Shown one piece after another: positions 41,407 to 50,911 of a DNA stretch of 64,000 nucleotides (its first letter is position 1; each line of letters begins with the position of its first letter). The stretch lies in NCBI GenBank assembly GCA_002163155.1, contig MAAO01000016.1:293598-357597 (forward strand). The letters are read 5' to 3'. The DNA comes from Halobacteriovorax marinus (GTDB taxonomy: Bacteria > Bdellovibrionota > Bacteriovoracia > Bacteriovoracales > Bacteriovoracaceae). The notes under the pieces were generated by a model. That model worked only from the letters and a program-made list of their open reading frames with translations, made no database searches and had not been told where the DNA came from. The position numbers and the translations under genes were made by a program.

Positions 41407-42594
41407 ATGGGGACAGTTGATTCGAGTAAAATTTATCTAGTAGCAGGGAAGAGGACACCTTTTGGGAAGTTTGGTGGGTCCCTTAGGGACATTTCTCCGG
41501 TAGATTTAGCCGTAACTGCAGCTAAGGGTGCTATTGAAGCAATCTCATTAAACCCTGATAAAATTCAGCATGTTATCTTAGGTAATGTGGTTCCATCTAC
41601 TACTGATGCTATCTATGGTGGAAGGCATTTGGCCCTTAAATTAGGGTGCCCTGAAGAAGTGCCAGGATATGTAGTTAACCGACTTTGTGGCTCAGGTATT
41701 CAGTCTATACTTGATGCTTTTAGAATGATTAAACTTGGTGAACATCAATGCATAATGGCAGCAGGAACTGAAAATATGTCCCTCGTTCCTCATTTAACTT
41801 ATGGAGCAAGGTTCGGAACTAAGTATGGACCACTTAAAAATGTAGATATGCTGTTAGATTCACTTACAGATAAATACACTAAAAGCCCAATGGGGATCAC
41901 TGCTGAGAAACTTTCTGCACAGTTTTCTGTGACTAGAGAACAGTGTGATGAGTACTCTGTAAAGTCGCATCAAAAAGCAACCAAAGCATATGCCGATGGA
42001 CATCTACAAGGAGAAATTGTTCCTGTTGAATTGAAAAGAGGTGTTTGCGAAAAGGATGAGCATTTAAGAGAAAATGCTTCCATGGAAGATATGACTAAAT
42101 TGAGACCATCTTTCAAAGAGAATGGTGTGGTTACCCCTGCGTCAGCATCAGGAATTGTTGATGGTGCAGCTGCTGTAATTTTGGCCTCCGGTCAATTTTG
42201 TTTAGACAATAACTTAACACCTATGGCTGAAATCATTGATGGATCTGTTGTTGGAGTTGATCCGACAATAATGGGAATAGGACCTTCTCCGGCCATCAAG
42301 AAATTATTGGCAAATAATGATATGAAGTTGTCTGACATTGATTTAGTTGAAATTAACGAAGCATTTTCTGGTCAAACCCTTTCATGTATTAAAGATTTAG
42401 AGCTTGATGAAAGCAAATTAAATATTTGGGGTGGAGCTATTGCTCTTGGACATCCCTTAGGAGCATCTGGAACAAGAATCACTCTAACGTTGGCTAGACA
42501 ATTACAATCGGTTAAGGGAGAATTTGGTATTGCATCCGCTTGTATTGGTGGAGGCCAAGGAATAGCAATTCTTTTAAAAAGGTTTAGTGCTTAA
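41407..42594 (+). CDS. Acetyl-CoA acetyltransferase (thiolase)
   Basis: The 395-residue thiolase has the active cysteine in NRLCGSGIQSILDAFRMI (about residue 93), EINEAFSGQTLSC with the catalytic histidine region replaced in the usual NEAF block, GGAIALGHPLGASGTRI with the catalytic histidine, and ASACIGGGQGIAI with the second cysteine. It catalyses reversible condensation/cleavage of acetoacetyl- or 3-ketoacyl-CoA. AGGAGG lies before the ATG. The next gene begins two bases after its stop but is unrelated in function. Confidence 0.93.
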   Translation: MGTVDSSKIYLVAGKRTPFGKFGGSLRDISPVDLAVTAAKGAIEAISLNPDKIQHVILGNVVPSTTDAIYGGRHLALKLGCPEEVPGYVVNRLCGSGIQSILDAFRMIKLGEHQCIMAAGTENMSLVPHLTYGARFGTKYGPLKNVDMLLDSLTDKYTKSPMGITAEKLSAQFSVTREQCDEYSVKSHQKATKAYADGHLQGEIVPVELKRGVCEKDEHLRENASMEDMTKLRPSFKENGVVTPASASGIVDGAAAVILASGQFCLDNNLTPMAEIIDGSVVGVDPTIMGIGPSPAIKKLLANNDMKLSDIDLVEINEAFSGQTLSCIKDLELDESKLNIWGGAIALGHPLGASGTRITLTLARQLQSVKGEFGIASACIGGGQGIAILLKRFSA

Positions 42595-42596
42595 GA

Positions 42597-43895
42597 ATGG
42601 AACAAATTTTCATCTATCAAGAAGATTTCAAGGACTTTAGAACTTGGTTAGGACTCAATATTGAGTCCATAACTTGGCAAGGTCGATTTCGAAGTGAATT
42701 CGAGGAGTTCTGGAAACTATTCTTTTTAGATGGTTTGTCGCTTGAGCAAGTGTCTCAAAGATTTCTCTACGCCACAACAAACACTAGAATCGGACCCATT
42801 GTTTCTTGGTTTCAGTGGATGAGGGATAAGTTCATAAGCTATATCTTTATTAAGAAGAACGTCAGTATCCTACAGCTCTCAAGCGAATTGGATATTGGTG
42901 TTTCTGAGACTGCATCAATTTTAAGAATATTTTTTATAGATACTTATCCTCACCTTGAAGATTACTTTTCCAAAATATTTCAAGTTGGAAATAAGGCTTC
43001 AGAAAACATTTATGTAACATATGCTGATTTACAAAATAGTCACCAGCTAGAGGAAATTCGAAGAGGCAGTCATGACGAAGAAATCATGCCTGCACTTGAA
43101 GTTACCCTTTATGATGAATGGTCTATTTTCCTCGTAAAAATGAAGAAAGACTTATTTCATCCTGAATTCAATTTAAAGAAAATTCGCAAAGATGCTTCCT
43201 TGAAAAAGCAGGCCATATTTTTAGCAGAAGTCTTGTTGCTGCTCTTGATTGGTAGTGGAATTTTCTATGTTATAAAAGAGGGGAACGTAAAATTTGAAAA
43301 GTACCTTTCTGAGAGAATTAGTATCTATGAGCCACAGTTTCAATGGCTTGATAAGAACTTAACCTTTAAGTCTAATGTTGAAGAAAGAAAAGATTTTGAA
43401 CTCAATATTGGGGCCATCGAAGAGGTTGATGATACCGCTAGCCAATTAGGGGAGGTTCTCAATGAAGAAAATCGTTATGAGGCTGAGTCTGAAGTAGTCC
43501 TAAGCTCAATGGATTCTCTACCAAAAGATTTTGGAGTTGCGGGTCTTGAGCAATCAAAATACGAAGAGTTAAGAAAGAGAGGATATAGAGATTCTCGATA
43601 CGGTAATACAAAAGTTTATAGAGTTATGATGAAATCTGTTGATACTTCTAAGGTAAGAAGTGATTTAGATGAATTGTTGAAAAAGTACAAAGTCACTCAG
43701 GTAGACAATGTAAAACCGGGGTTGGCCGTACCTGGAGGATTCTATTACAACCTCTATGTTCCAAGGGTGAATTTAAAAGAGTTTATGGCACAGGTCACAG
43801 ATGTTGATGAGACAGTAATCTATGAAAGTCGAACACGTACAGTTCGAAACCCTCCGGGAAAAAACAAAGTTTTCATATGGGTAAAGAGATTGTAG
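42597..43895 (+). CDS. Membrane-spanning protein with cytoplasmic helix-turn-helix-like region, unknown
   Basis: The 432-residue protein has residues ~30-130 containing two sigma-factor-like helical stretches (FFLDGLSLEQVSQRF, and NVSILQLSSELDIGVSETASILRIFF) that resemble helix-turn-helix motifs. One transmembrane segment (AIFLAEVLLLLLIGSGIFYVI) lies near 203-223. The periplasmic C-terminus (~225-432) includes KVYRVMMKSVDTSKVRSDLDELLKKYKV, a fold like the DUF4349/anti-sigma periplasmic domains. Topology suggests transmembrane signalling to DNA or RNA polymerase. The family is not recognised with confidence. It is probably in the thiolase transcript. Confidence 0.65.
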   Translation: MEQIFIYQEDFKDFRTWLGLNIESITWQGRFRSEFEEFWKLFFLDGLSLEQVSQRFLYATTNTRIGPIVSWFQWMRDKFISYIFIKKNVSILQLSSELDIGVSETASILRIFFIDTYPHLEDYFSKIFQVGNKASENIYVTYADLQNSHQLEEIRRGSHDEEIMPALEVTLYDEWSIFLVKMKKDLFHPEFNLKKIRKDASLKKQAIFLAEVLLLLLIGSGIFYVIKEGNVKFEKYLSERISIYEPQFQWLDKNLTFKSNVEERKDFELNIGAIEEVDDTASQLGEVLNEENRYEAESEVVLSSMDSLPKDFGVAGLEQSKYEELRKRGYRDSRYGNTKVYRVMMKSVDTSKVRSDLDELLKKYKVTQVDNVKPGLAVPGGFYYNLYVPRVNLKEFMAQVTDVDETVIYESRTRTVRNPPGKNKVFIWVKRL

Positions 43896-43900
43896 GTATC

Positions 43901-44446
43901 CTACATTTGTCCGTCGGGAATTTCGAAGAGACCTTTTACTTTTCTAAGTAGCTTGTGGCTCTTTCCTAGGTAATACCATTGTCTAAAAAAGCCTATTCCC
44001 ATTGAAACTATAAACCCATAAATAACTCCAGAGTGAGTAGACTTGTCTACCATTCCAGTATCGTGAGCCGCACCCAGTAGGAAACCAATCATACCTAGGA
44101 CAAGCATGAGGATAGTCCAGGGGATTGTTTGTCTCTTGCAAAGATCTGCCTCGTGAACAAACCTTTCAACTTTCTTCTGATAAGGGGAGAGATCTTCAGG
44201 AGCTTCCTCAAATAACTCTGCTAAATTGTTTTCAGAGTGGAGAATTAAATTAATATTATTAACTAGCCTTGCTACCCCGATGAAGTAAAACATGACGAAG
44301 GCTTGAGCAAAAATAGTGTAAATGAAAACAATTATCCCAAGATGGATGTGTGAAAGTTGAACGAGATCGTACCCATGAGCTTTTGCTGCAGTAAGTAAGA
44401 CTGAGGTAATCATTAAAAAAATTAAACTTCTTAGTAAATTTGCCAT
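43901..44446 (-). CDS. Integral membrane protein, unknown
   Basis: The 181-residue protein has about four membrane helices (SLIFLMITSVLLTAA, HLGIIVFIYTIFAQAFVMFYFIGVARLV, IPWTILMLVLGMIGFLLGAA, GVIYGFIVSMGIGFFRQWYYLG). Histidines lie near the helix ends (AHGYDL, SHIHLG, AAHDTG), which could bind heme or metal. It sits divergently next to the respiratory cluster with 119 bases between, so a respiratory accessory role is possible. No family recognised. Confidence 0.7.
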   Translation of the reverse strand: MANLLRSLIFLMITSVLLTAAKAHGYDLVQLSHIHLGIIVFIYTIFAQAFVMFYFIGVARLVNNINLILHSENNLAELFEEAPEDLSPYQKKVERFVHEADLCKRQTIPWTILMLVLGMIGFLLGAAHDTGMVDKSTHSGVIYGFIVSMGIGFFRQWYYLGKSHKLLRKVKGLFEIPDGQM

Positions 44447-44565
44447 TTTCTTTGTTCTCTTTAGTTGTTATTCAATTGTCATAATAAGGTAGATTTGCTA
44501 CTAAAAGCATTAAATAATCGAAAGTAACATAGACTACCGAAAGGCAATTGAAAAGGCTCAATTCC

Positions 44566-45438
44566 ATGGCTAATGATAATAACGAAACAAAGAAATTAGT
44601 TTTTAAAGGCGACAAGAAGATTCTTGAAAATTCTTTTGTTGGAAGCTTGATGGTGCCAATAGCCATCGTCCTTGTGGGCGCTCTAATAATTTTTGGAGTG
44701 ACTAAAATGTTGTCCACTGAGACTTCATATAAGGACCATGTTCGTGAACTACAGTCCAAGGCGTTTGGTAATAAGTGGATTGCTGCCTTTGAACTAAGTA
44801 AGAAAATCGCCTCTTCGCAGATTCCTGAAGAGGATTATCCATGGTTAATTCAAAGCCTAGACGAAGTCTACAAAGGCTCACCAGACCCAAGAACTAGAGA
44901 TTTTGTTGTTGTTGCCCTGGGTGCATTAAGAAGTGAGCAGACTTTTAAAACATTAAGACTGGCACTACGTGATGAAAATTCTAACGTTTCGTTTCACGCA
45001 GTGGTTTCCTTAGGGAATATGCCAATAGGGGCTAATGTAGACTGGGAAGCTCTGTCTCCAGCTTTTGATTCTGAAGACCATGCTATGAGGCAGGCGGCAG
45101 TACTTACGGCAGGAACTCATAAAGTAAAAGTTTTAGAAAATAAAGTCGTCGCTAAGCTTACCGATGAGAGTGTTGCTGTTAGATATTCAGCCGCAACATC
45201 TTTAATTTACTTTAAGAATAATGCTGGCATTGAAACAATTAAGGAAATATTATTTGATTCTGACAAAAAGGGTTTTGATGTTAATCAGGTAACGAGTTTA
45301 AAGCTAAATGTATTGAATGCAGTAGAAAAAATTAAGTGGACGGGGCTAGAAAGCATTGTGCGTGACGTCATTAAGAGAGATAATAACCTTAAAGTGACAA
45401 CAAAGGCACGGCAAGTCTTAAATGAATTGAAAAATTAG
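44566..45438 (+). CDS. Membrane-anchored HEAT-repeat protein heading the respiratory cluster
   Basis: The 290-residue protein has an N-terminal cytoplasmic tail, one membrane helix (LMVPIAIVLVGALIIFGVTKML, ~28-50), then periplasmic HEAT/PBS-lyase-like helical repeats: RDFVVVALGALRSEQTFKTLRLALRDENSNVSFHAVVSLGNMP, then MRQAAVLTAGTHKVKVLENKVVAKLTDESVAVRYSAATSLIYFKN. It probably scaffolds or assembles the cytochrome complex encoded downstream. The ATG at 44566 is preferred over a TTG six codons upstream. Confidence 0.75.
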   Translation: MANDNNETKKLVFKGDKKILENSFVGSLMVPIAIVLVGALIIFGVTKMLSTETSYKDHVRELQSKAFGNKWIAAFELSKKIASSQIPEEDYPWLIQSLDEVYKGSPDPRTRDFVVVALGALRSEQTFKTLRLALRDENSNVSFHAVVSLGNMPIGANVDWEALSPAFDSEDHAMRQAAVLTAGTHKVKVLENKVVAKLTDESVAVRYSAATSLIYFKNNAGIETIKEILFDSDKKGFDVNQVTSLKLNVLNAVEKIKWTGLESIVRDVIKRDNNLKVTTKARQVLNELKN

Positions 45439-45553
45439 GTTATTGTCGGCATAATCTAACTACGTAATTTTTAAGTAATATAGATAACCCTCGATAACAA
45501 AGCCGTGCTTGCGCTTTGGCGTAGGGTATTGGGCTTTATATAAAGGTTTGAGA

Positions 45554-46057
45554 ATGAGTGAAGATTTAAAGAAAAGTTTGAACAGAAGAGAATTTTTTAG
45601 CTACCTTTCAGTGGCATGGATTTCTTTTACTGCTGCATGTGCAGGCCTAGGAGCATTAGCATTTCGTTTTTCTTATCCAAATGTAAACTTTGATCCAGAG
45701 ATGGATTTCATTGCTGGTCTACCTACTGATTATGAAGAAGGTGTAGACGAGAGATGGAAAAATGGTTTTGGTGTTTGGATGGTTAAGCAGGAAGGAAAGC
45801 TTGTTGCTCTATCAAATATTTGTACACATCTAGGTTGTGTTCCAAATTGGTTACCTGCTGAATTAAAATTTAAGTGTCCTTGTCATGGCTCTGGTTATTA
45901 TATGACTGGGGTAAATTTTGAAGGGCCAGCTCCTAGACCACTAGAGAGATATAAAATTTCAATAACTGCTGAAGGAACAATTAAAGTCGATAAGACAAAA
46001 GTTTTCCGTCAAGAGAAAGGTCAATGGGATCATCCAGATTCTTATATAAGTGTTTAA
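45554..46057 (+). CDS. Rieske iron-sulfur protein of the cytochrome bc complex
   Basis: The 167-residue protein has an N-terminal anchor preceded by NRREFF (Tat-like context but only one Arg pair): YLSVAWISFTAACAGLGALAF. The 2Fe-2S domain has CTHLGC and CPCHGSGY, the two Cys-His ligand loops, followed by GPAPRPLERYKIS, the Pro loop. It transfers electrons from quinol to cytochrome c. The ATG at 45554 has AAAGG upstream. A long imperfect hairpin (AAAGCC/GGCTTT, 45499-45537) lies in the leader. Confidence 0.93.
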   Translation: MSEDLKKSLNRREFFSYLSVAWISFTAACAGLGALAFRFSYPNVNFDPEMDFIAGLPTDYEEGVDERWKNGFGVWMVKQEGKLVALSNICTHLGCVPNWLPAELKFKCPCHGSGYYMTGVNFEGPAPRPLERYKISITAEGTIKVDKTKVFRQEKGQWDHPDSYISV

Positions 46058-46093
46058 TAAATAGATAGCAAATTAGCATCAAAGGTAGTGAAG

Positions 46094-46876
46094 ATGTCAG
46101 AAAAAGGTTTGGCACAGAAAGTTCGTGAGACTCAAGTTTGGAAATCAATCTTTAGACACGGACCCCCAGACAATGCTCGTAACAGAGCAAGTGTAGTTGC
46201 AGGAAATGTATTCCTTCATTTACACCCAATTAAGTTAAAAAAGTCAGGAGTTCAACTCGGATACACATGGTGTATGGGTGGATTAACTTTCTTTATTTTC
46301 TTAGCACTAACAGTAACTGGTCTGTTACTTATGTTCTATTACAGACCAACGGCTGAGTACGCTTATAATGATATTATTGCATTAAAAGAGCACGTTCCTC
46401 TCGGAATTATGAGAGAGATTCATAGATGGGGTGCTCATGCCATGGTGATAACCGTTTGGTTACATATGTTCAGAGTCTTTATGACTGGTTCGTATAAACC
46501 GCCACGCGAGTTTAACTGGGGCATTGGTGTAATTCTACTAGTGTTAACACTTCTTCTATCATTTACAGGATATCTTTTACCTTGGGATCAGTTAGCCATT
46601 TGGGCGATTACGGTTGGTTCGAACATGGCGAAAGCGACACCTTTCATGGGTCATGGTGGTCCAGGAGCGGCGCTTGCCCAGATTGGTGATTTTGTAATGG
46701 TTTCTGATAAGAACGATGTTCGTTTTCAGTTGCTAGCAGGGCGTTTTGTTGGCGAGCCAGCTCTACTTAGATTTTATATTCTTCACTGTGTATTTATCCC
46801 ACTTGTCGTAGGTGTGTTGATTGCGATTCACTTTTGGAGAGTTAGAAAAGACGGTGGGATTTCGGCTCCACTTTAA
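46094..46876 (+). CDS. Cytochrome b, N-terminal (b6-like) subunit
   Basis: The 260-residue protein has four membrane helices, with the heme-b histidines in [22 protein letters not shown] and in [24 protein letters not shown], spaced as in cytochrome b6. [18 protein letters not shown] is the Qo region. The C-terminal half of mitochondrial-type cytochrome b is on the next gene, as in b6f complexes. AAAGG precedes the ATG at 46094 (a GTG two codons earlier is less likely). Confidence 0.93.
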   Translation: MSEKGLAQKVRETQVWKSIFRHGPPDNARNRASVVAGNVFLHLHPIKLKKSGVQLGYTWCMGGLTFFIFLALTVTGLLLMFYYRPTAEYAYNDIIALKEHVPLGIMREIHRWGAHAMVITVWLHMFRVFMTGSYKPPREFNWGIGVILLVLTLLLSFTGYLLPWDQLAIWAITVGSNMAKATPFMGHGGPGAALAQIGDFVMVSDKNDVRFQLLAGRFVGEPALLRFYILHCVFIPLVVGVLIAIHFWRVRKDGGISAPL

Positions 46877-46904
46877 TTAGTAGGAATTATTTTAAGGATA
46901 AGAA

Positions 46905-47981
46905 ATGAGAGAATTAATTAACTGGTTAGCTGAACCAATTAGATCTTTTCCAATCTTCACATTTTTGTTTTTCATGATGATGAGATATTACAAAGTTGTG
47001 GGGACTAAGAAGTTTGGTTACTGGGGTCTAGCAATATCTATTCCAGTGGTTGCATGGTTTTGTGCAGACCCTAACTTTCTAGCCATTATACTTTGGCCAG
47101 ACAACATTCCAATTAACATCATTATAATCATGTTAACTTTCTTAACGTGGTTATCTTTATATAAATGTGCGGAAAACGATAAGAGAATTGAAGCTGGCGA
47201 ATGTCCAATTGAAGCTCTTCCAGAAAATAGAGAAAAAGTTTGGGCATGGCCTAACCTTGTTTATACAGAGCTTTTCGTTATCATTGCCACGACAATTTTT
47301 CTAGTTGTATGGGCCATTATATTTAAAGCTCCGTTAGAAGAGCCTGCCAATGTAACTTGGGCTCCAAATCCAGCAAAAGCTCCTTGGTATTTTCTTGGTC
47401 TTCAAGAAATGCTTGTTTACTTTGACCCTTGGATGGCCGGTGTTGTTCTTCCTGGAGTTATCGTTGTTGGACTAATTGCTATTCCATTTATTGATACAAA
47501 TCCTAAGGGAAATGGTTACTACACTTTCGCTGAAAGACCTCTGGCCATTACTTCGTTCCTATTTGGTTGGTTAGTTCTTTGGATTTATCTAATTATTGTA
47601 GGGACCTTCCTGAGAGGGCCGAACTGGACCTTCTATGGTCCATTTGAATATTGGGACTTTCACAAAGTTGTAGCTGATTACAATGTGAATTTATCTGAAT
47701 ATGTTTGGATTAAAATCTTAAACGTACCAATGCCAAAAAATCTTGTACTAAGAGAAATTTTTGGAATTATTGGAACTGTTGCTTACTTAACTGTTCTACC
47801 ATTTCTTTCTCTTAAGACTAAGATTGGTAAAGAGTTATACGCAAAGTCGGGAACGATTAGGTATTACATCTTTGTTTTCTTATTTATTATTATGATGAGT
47901 TTGCCAATAAAGATGGTTTTAAGATGGTTAATTAACTTAAAATATATTGTTGCACTGCCAGAGTGGGAACTTAACTTATAA
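46905..47981 (+). CDS. Cytochrome b, C-terminal (subunit IV-like) subunit
   Basis: The 358-residue membrane protein has more helices than petD/subunit IV. Helices near the N-terminus precede NREKVWAWPNLVYTELFVIIATTIFLVVWAIIF, and APNPAKAPWYFLGLQEMLVYFDPWMAGVVLPG is the conserved PEWY-equivalent Qo region in which PDWY/PEWY is replaced by APWY. The extended C-terminus has three further hydrophobic stretches. It completes cytochrome b from the preceding gene, 28 bases upstream. Confidence 0.85.
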   Translation: MRELINWLAEPIRSFPIFTFLFFMMMRYYKVVGTKKFGYWGLAISIPVVAWFCADPNFLAIILWPDNIPINIIIIMLTFLTWLSLYKCAENDKRIEAGECPIEALPENREKVWAWPNLVYTELFVIIATTIFLVVWAIIFKAPLEEPANVTWAPNPAKAPWYFLGLQEMLVYFDPWMAGVVLPGVIVVGLIAIPFIDTNPKGNGYYTFAERPLAITSFLFGWLVLWIYLIIVGTFLRGPNWTFYGPFEYWDFHKVVADYNVNLSEYVWIKILNVPMPKNLVLREIFGIIGTVAYLTVLPFLSLKTKIGKELYAKSGTIRYYIFVFLFIIMMSLPIKMVLRWLINLKYIVALPEWELNL

Positions 47982-48013
47982 CCACTATGGTTAGTGAAAA
48001 AAGGATATAAGAG

Positions 48014-50857
48014 ATGAGCAAGAAGCAAGAGCCAGGTATGGCTTTTAACATGCAAAAGCTTAATAAGATTTTTGCATTTCTTTCTGTTGCATTTTTGATA
48101 ACAGTTGTTTGGATGTTTCTAGATGATTATATGCGTCCGTGGAAAGCTGTTCAGCTGAAAGGGATAAAAATAAAGCAAGAGAAAGTCCTTAAGGATATCG
48201 AAGCAGCTGAAAAAGAAATAAATACAGATTCATTAGCAAAGTTTGAAATGCAACTAGAGGCCTCTAGAAAGACTGTCGAGTCTAGAAAGAAAGCTATCGA
48301 AGCTGTTGAAGACGAAATGAATATGATCGTCAAAGAACTTAAGAATGAGACTATCGTAAAAGGTATCGCTAATTCACAAGTTTCTGCGGTTGGGTTTCAG
48401 TATGGTGTTGCCCATTCTCACCATTATAGTAATGAAAAAGATCTCTATAAGAAGCTTCAGGGTCTTAAGAAAGATTTCGCTGAATCTTCTGAAAGAATGA
48501 AAATTCTTCAAGCTAAAGAAAAATCTCTTAAGAGAAAAGTTCTGACTTTTAGTAAAGAAGTTAGAGATACTGAAAGAAGTATTGAAGGTATTATAGGAAA
48601 GAGAGAGCTTTTATTAGGAGCCAAGAAGAAATTGGCAATGGATCCTATTTTTGTTCTAAGAAACTTACCAATTATCGACTTCTTAGATCCAACACTTAAA
48701 ATTAGACAAGTTGTTTTAGAAAATATTACTGATGATAGATACTTTAGACATGTACCTAAAGTTGATCGCTGTATGACTTGTCACCTTTTTATTGATGAGA
48801 AAGGTTACGAAAAACAAGAAAATCCATACAAGACTCACCCAAACTTGGACCTAATGGTTGGAGCTAAAGGTAAACATCCAATGAAGAAATTTGGTTGTAC
48901 AACTTGTCATGGTGGAGAAGGTCATAGGGTTAATGACTTTAATTCTGCAGCTCACATGCCAAAAGATCTTGCTCAACAAAAAGATTGGGAAAAGAAGTAT
49001 AACTGGCACGAACCGCATAAAGTTCCAATTGTTCAGTTTAGAAGAGGCCAATACGAAGCTGGCTGTGTGAAATGCCACAGCAATGTTGAGTACATTCCTG
49101 AAGCGACAGTTTTAAATCAAGGTCGTAGAAATATTAGAAAATTTGGTTGTTATGGTTGTCACAAAATTAAAGGTTGGGAACATAATAGAAAGCCAGGACC
49201 TAGTTTAGAAAAAATTGCTTCAAAAGTTAGCAAAGAATTCTTTAAAAACTGGGTTTGGTCTCCAAAGTCATTTAATAAGCATGCAAAAATGCCTCAGTTC
49301 TTTAATCAAACTAATAATAACTCACCAGAGTTTATTAGAAAGAACATAACTGAAGTTAATGCCATTGCTGAATACGTTTACAATAAATCAAAACCTTACA
49401 AGCCTTTTGCTAAATACACAGGCGGAAGCTCAAAAAGAGGGAAGAAGCTCGTAAAGGAAGTTGGTTGTATGGCCTGTCATGGAGTTAAAGACTTCACAGT
49501 AGGTTCTAAGAAAGTTGACGCTTTTGTAGGTCCTTACCTTTCTGGAATTGGTACAAAAGTTAAGAATAGAGAGAACTGGTTAGTTTCTTGGCTTCTTAAA
49601 CCATCTCATTATCAAAAAGATACTGTAATGCCATCTTTTAGACTTTCTAGAAGAGAAGCGAATGATATTGCAACTTATCTATTGTCTAAGAAGAATAAGA
49701 AGTTTGAAGAACTCAAGTTTGAGCCAATGAGCAAGACTGTTAGAGATGAGTTACTTGTTGAGTACTTCTCAGCTTTCAGCCCAGCTGATGTAGCTAAAGT
49801 TAAACTTTCTAAAATGAGTGATCACGAAAGAACAATGGAGCTAGGGTATAGATCTGTTGGTAAATATGGTTGCTATTCATGTCACAATATTGAAGGATTT
49901 GAAGGGCGTGCACCTATTGGTCCTGAATTAACAAAACTTGGTTCTAAGCCACTTACTCAATTTGGTTTTGGTCATGAAAAAGTATCTCATTCAAGAGATG
50001 GATGGATTAAAGCTCATCTCTTAAACCCAAGAAGATGGGATAACGGTGCTGACAAACCATTTAAGGATCTATTGAGAATGCCTCAGTTTGATATGACTGA
50101 AAAACAAGCCAGTGATATTACAGTCGCTTTAATTGGACAGGTTGCTGACAAGGTCCCTGCGACTGGAGTTAAGCAACTTGATAAAGATGAAGCCGTTGTA
50201 GCTGAAGGTATGAAAATTGTTACAAAATACAACTGTATTGGTTGTCATCAAATTGATGGTGCTTATGGTGATATCTTACCTCTTTACGATGAAGACATAA
50301 ATCAAGGTCCACCAAGACTTGTTGGTCAAGGGCATAGAGTTCAAGCTGATTGGTTACATCACTTTTTAGATAACGTAACTCCAATTAGGTTCTTCGATAA
50401 AGAATTTGCAGCGACACCAATTAGAATGCCTTCATTTAATTTTACAAATGAAGAAAGAAATAAACTAGTTGCACTGTTTCAGCACAAGTCTAAGCAGAAA
50501 ACTTTTGAAGATAATACTAAGAAAGTTGTTTGGGAAAGAGGAGAGAGAAGGGGAGCACTTAAGCTTGTTGAATCTCTCGCGTGTAACTCATGTCATGCTG
50601 GTCTTGCAGGTAGTCCATCTGAGCCAACTGCTCCAAACTTGAAGTTAGCGAAGAGAAGATTACGTCCTTCTTGGATCAAGAAGTGGTTGAAGGATCCTCA
50701 AGCAATTTTAGAGGGAACTCCAATGCCATCATTCTGGGAAGATGGAGAGAGTATGGATGAAGATATTTTTGGTGGAGATCCAGAAAGACAACAGAATGCT
50801 CTAGTTAAATACTTATTAGAAATTGGTGTGGATTCACTCTCACCTAATCAGAAATAA
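48014..50857 (+). CDS. Membrane-anchored octaheme c-type cytochrome
   Basis: The 947-residue protein has one N-terminal helix (FLSVAFLITVVWMFL), a charged coiled coil (~45-210), then eight CxxCH heme sites: CMTCH (~253), CTTCH (~294), CVKCH (~350), CYGCH (~378), CMACH (~484), CYSCH (~619), CIGCH (~741), CNSCH (~857). Several distal Met ligands are suggested by repeating MPxF motifs (KMPQF, MPSFRLS, MPSFNF, MPSFWE), so it looks like tandem cytochrome-c domains. It probably collects electrons from the bc complex for the oxidase. It is unusually large for this position and closes the bc block before a terminator. Confidence 0.9.
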   Translation: MSKKQEPGMAFNMQKLNKIFAFLSVAFLITVVWMFLDDYMRPWKAVQLKGIKIKQEKVLKDIEAAEKEINTDSLAKFEMQLEASRKTVESRKKAIEAVEDEMNMIVKELKNETIVKGIANSQVSAVGFQYGVAHSHHYSNEKDLYKKLQGLKKDFAESSERMKILQAKEKSLKRKVLTFSKEVRDTERSIEGIIGKRELLLGAKKKLAMDPIFVLRNLPIIDFLDPTLKIRQVVLENITDDRYFRHVPKVDRCMTCHLFIDEKGYEKQENPYKTHPNLDLMVGAKGKHPMKKFGCTTCHGGEGHRVNDFNSAAHMPKDLAQQKDWEKKYNWHEPHKVPIVQFRRGQYEAGCVKCHSNVEYIPEATVLNQGRRNIRKFGCYGCHKIKGWEHNRKPGPSLEKIASKVSKEFFKNWVWSPKSFNKHAKMPQFFNQTNNNSPEFIRKNITEVNAIAEYVYNKSKPYKPFAKYTGGSSKRGKKLVKEVGCMACHGVKDFTVGSKKVDAFVGPYLSGIGTKVKNRENWLVSWLLKPSHYQKDTVMPSFRLSRREANDIATYLLSKKNKKFEELKFEPMSKTVRDELLVEYFSAFSPADVAKVKLSKMSDHERTMELGYRSVGKYGCYSCHNIEGFEGRAPIGPELTKLGSKPLTQFGFGHEKVSHSRDGWIKAHLLNPRRWDNGADKPFKDLLRMPQFDMTEKQASDITVALIGQVADKVPATGVKQLDKDEAVVAEGMKIVTKYNCIGCHQIDGAYGDILPLYDEDINQGPPRLVGQGHRVQADWLHHFLDNVTPIRFFDKEFAATPIRMPSFNFTNEERNKLVALFQHKSKQKTFEDNTKKVVWERGERRGALKLVESLACNSCHAGLAGSPSEPTAPNLKLAKRRLRPSWIKKWLKDPQAILEGTPMPSFWEDGESMDEDIFGGDPERQQNALVKYLLEIGVDSLSPNQK

Positions 50858-50860
50858 CAA

Positions 50861-50889
50861 AAAAAGGTCCAGTTTAAGTGGGCCTTTTT
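50861..50889 (+). terminator. Terminator between the bc block and the oxidase block
   Basis: AAAAAGGTCC pairs with GGGCCTTTTT (one T.G wobble) around a 9-base loop, with U-run continuing. It may be leaky since oxidase genes follow directly. Confidence 0.75.
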
Positions 50890-50911
50890 CTTCACGGAAG
50901 TAGGAGAATAT

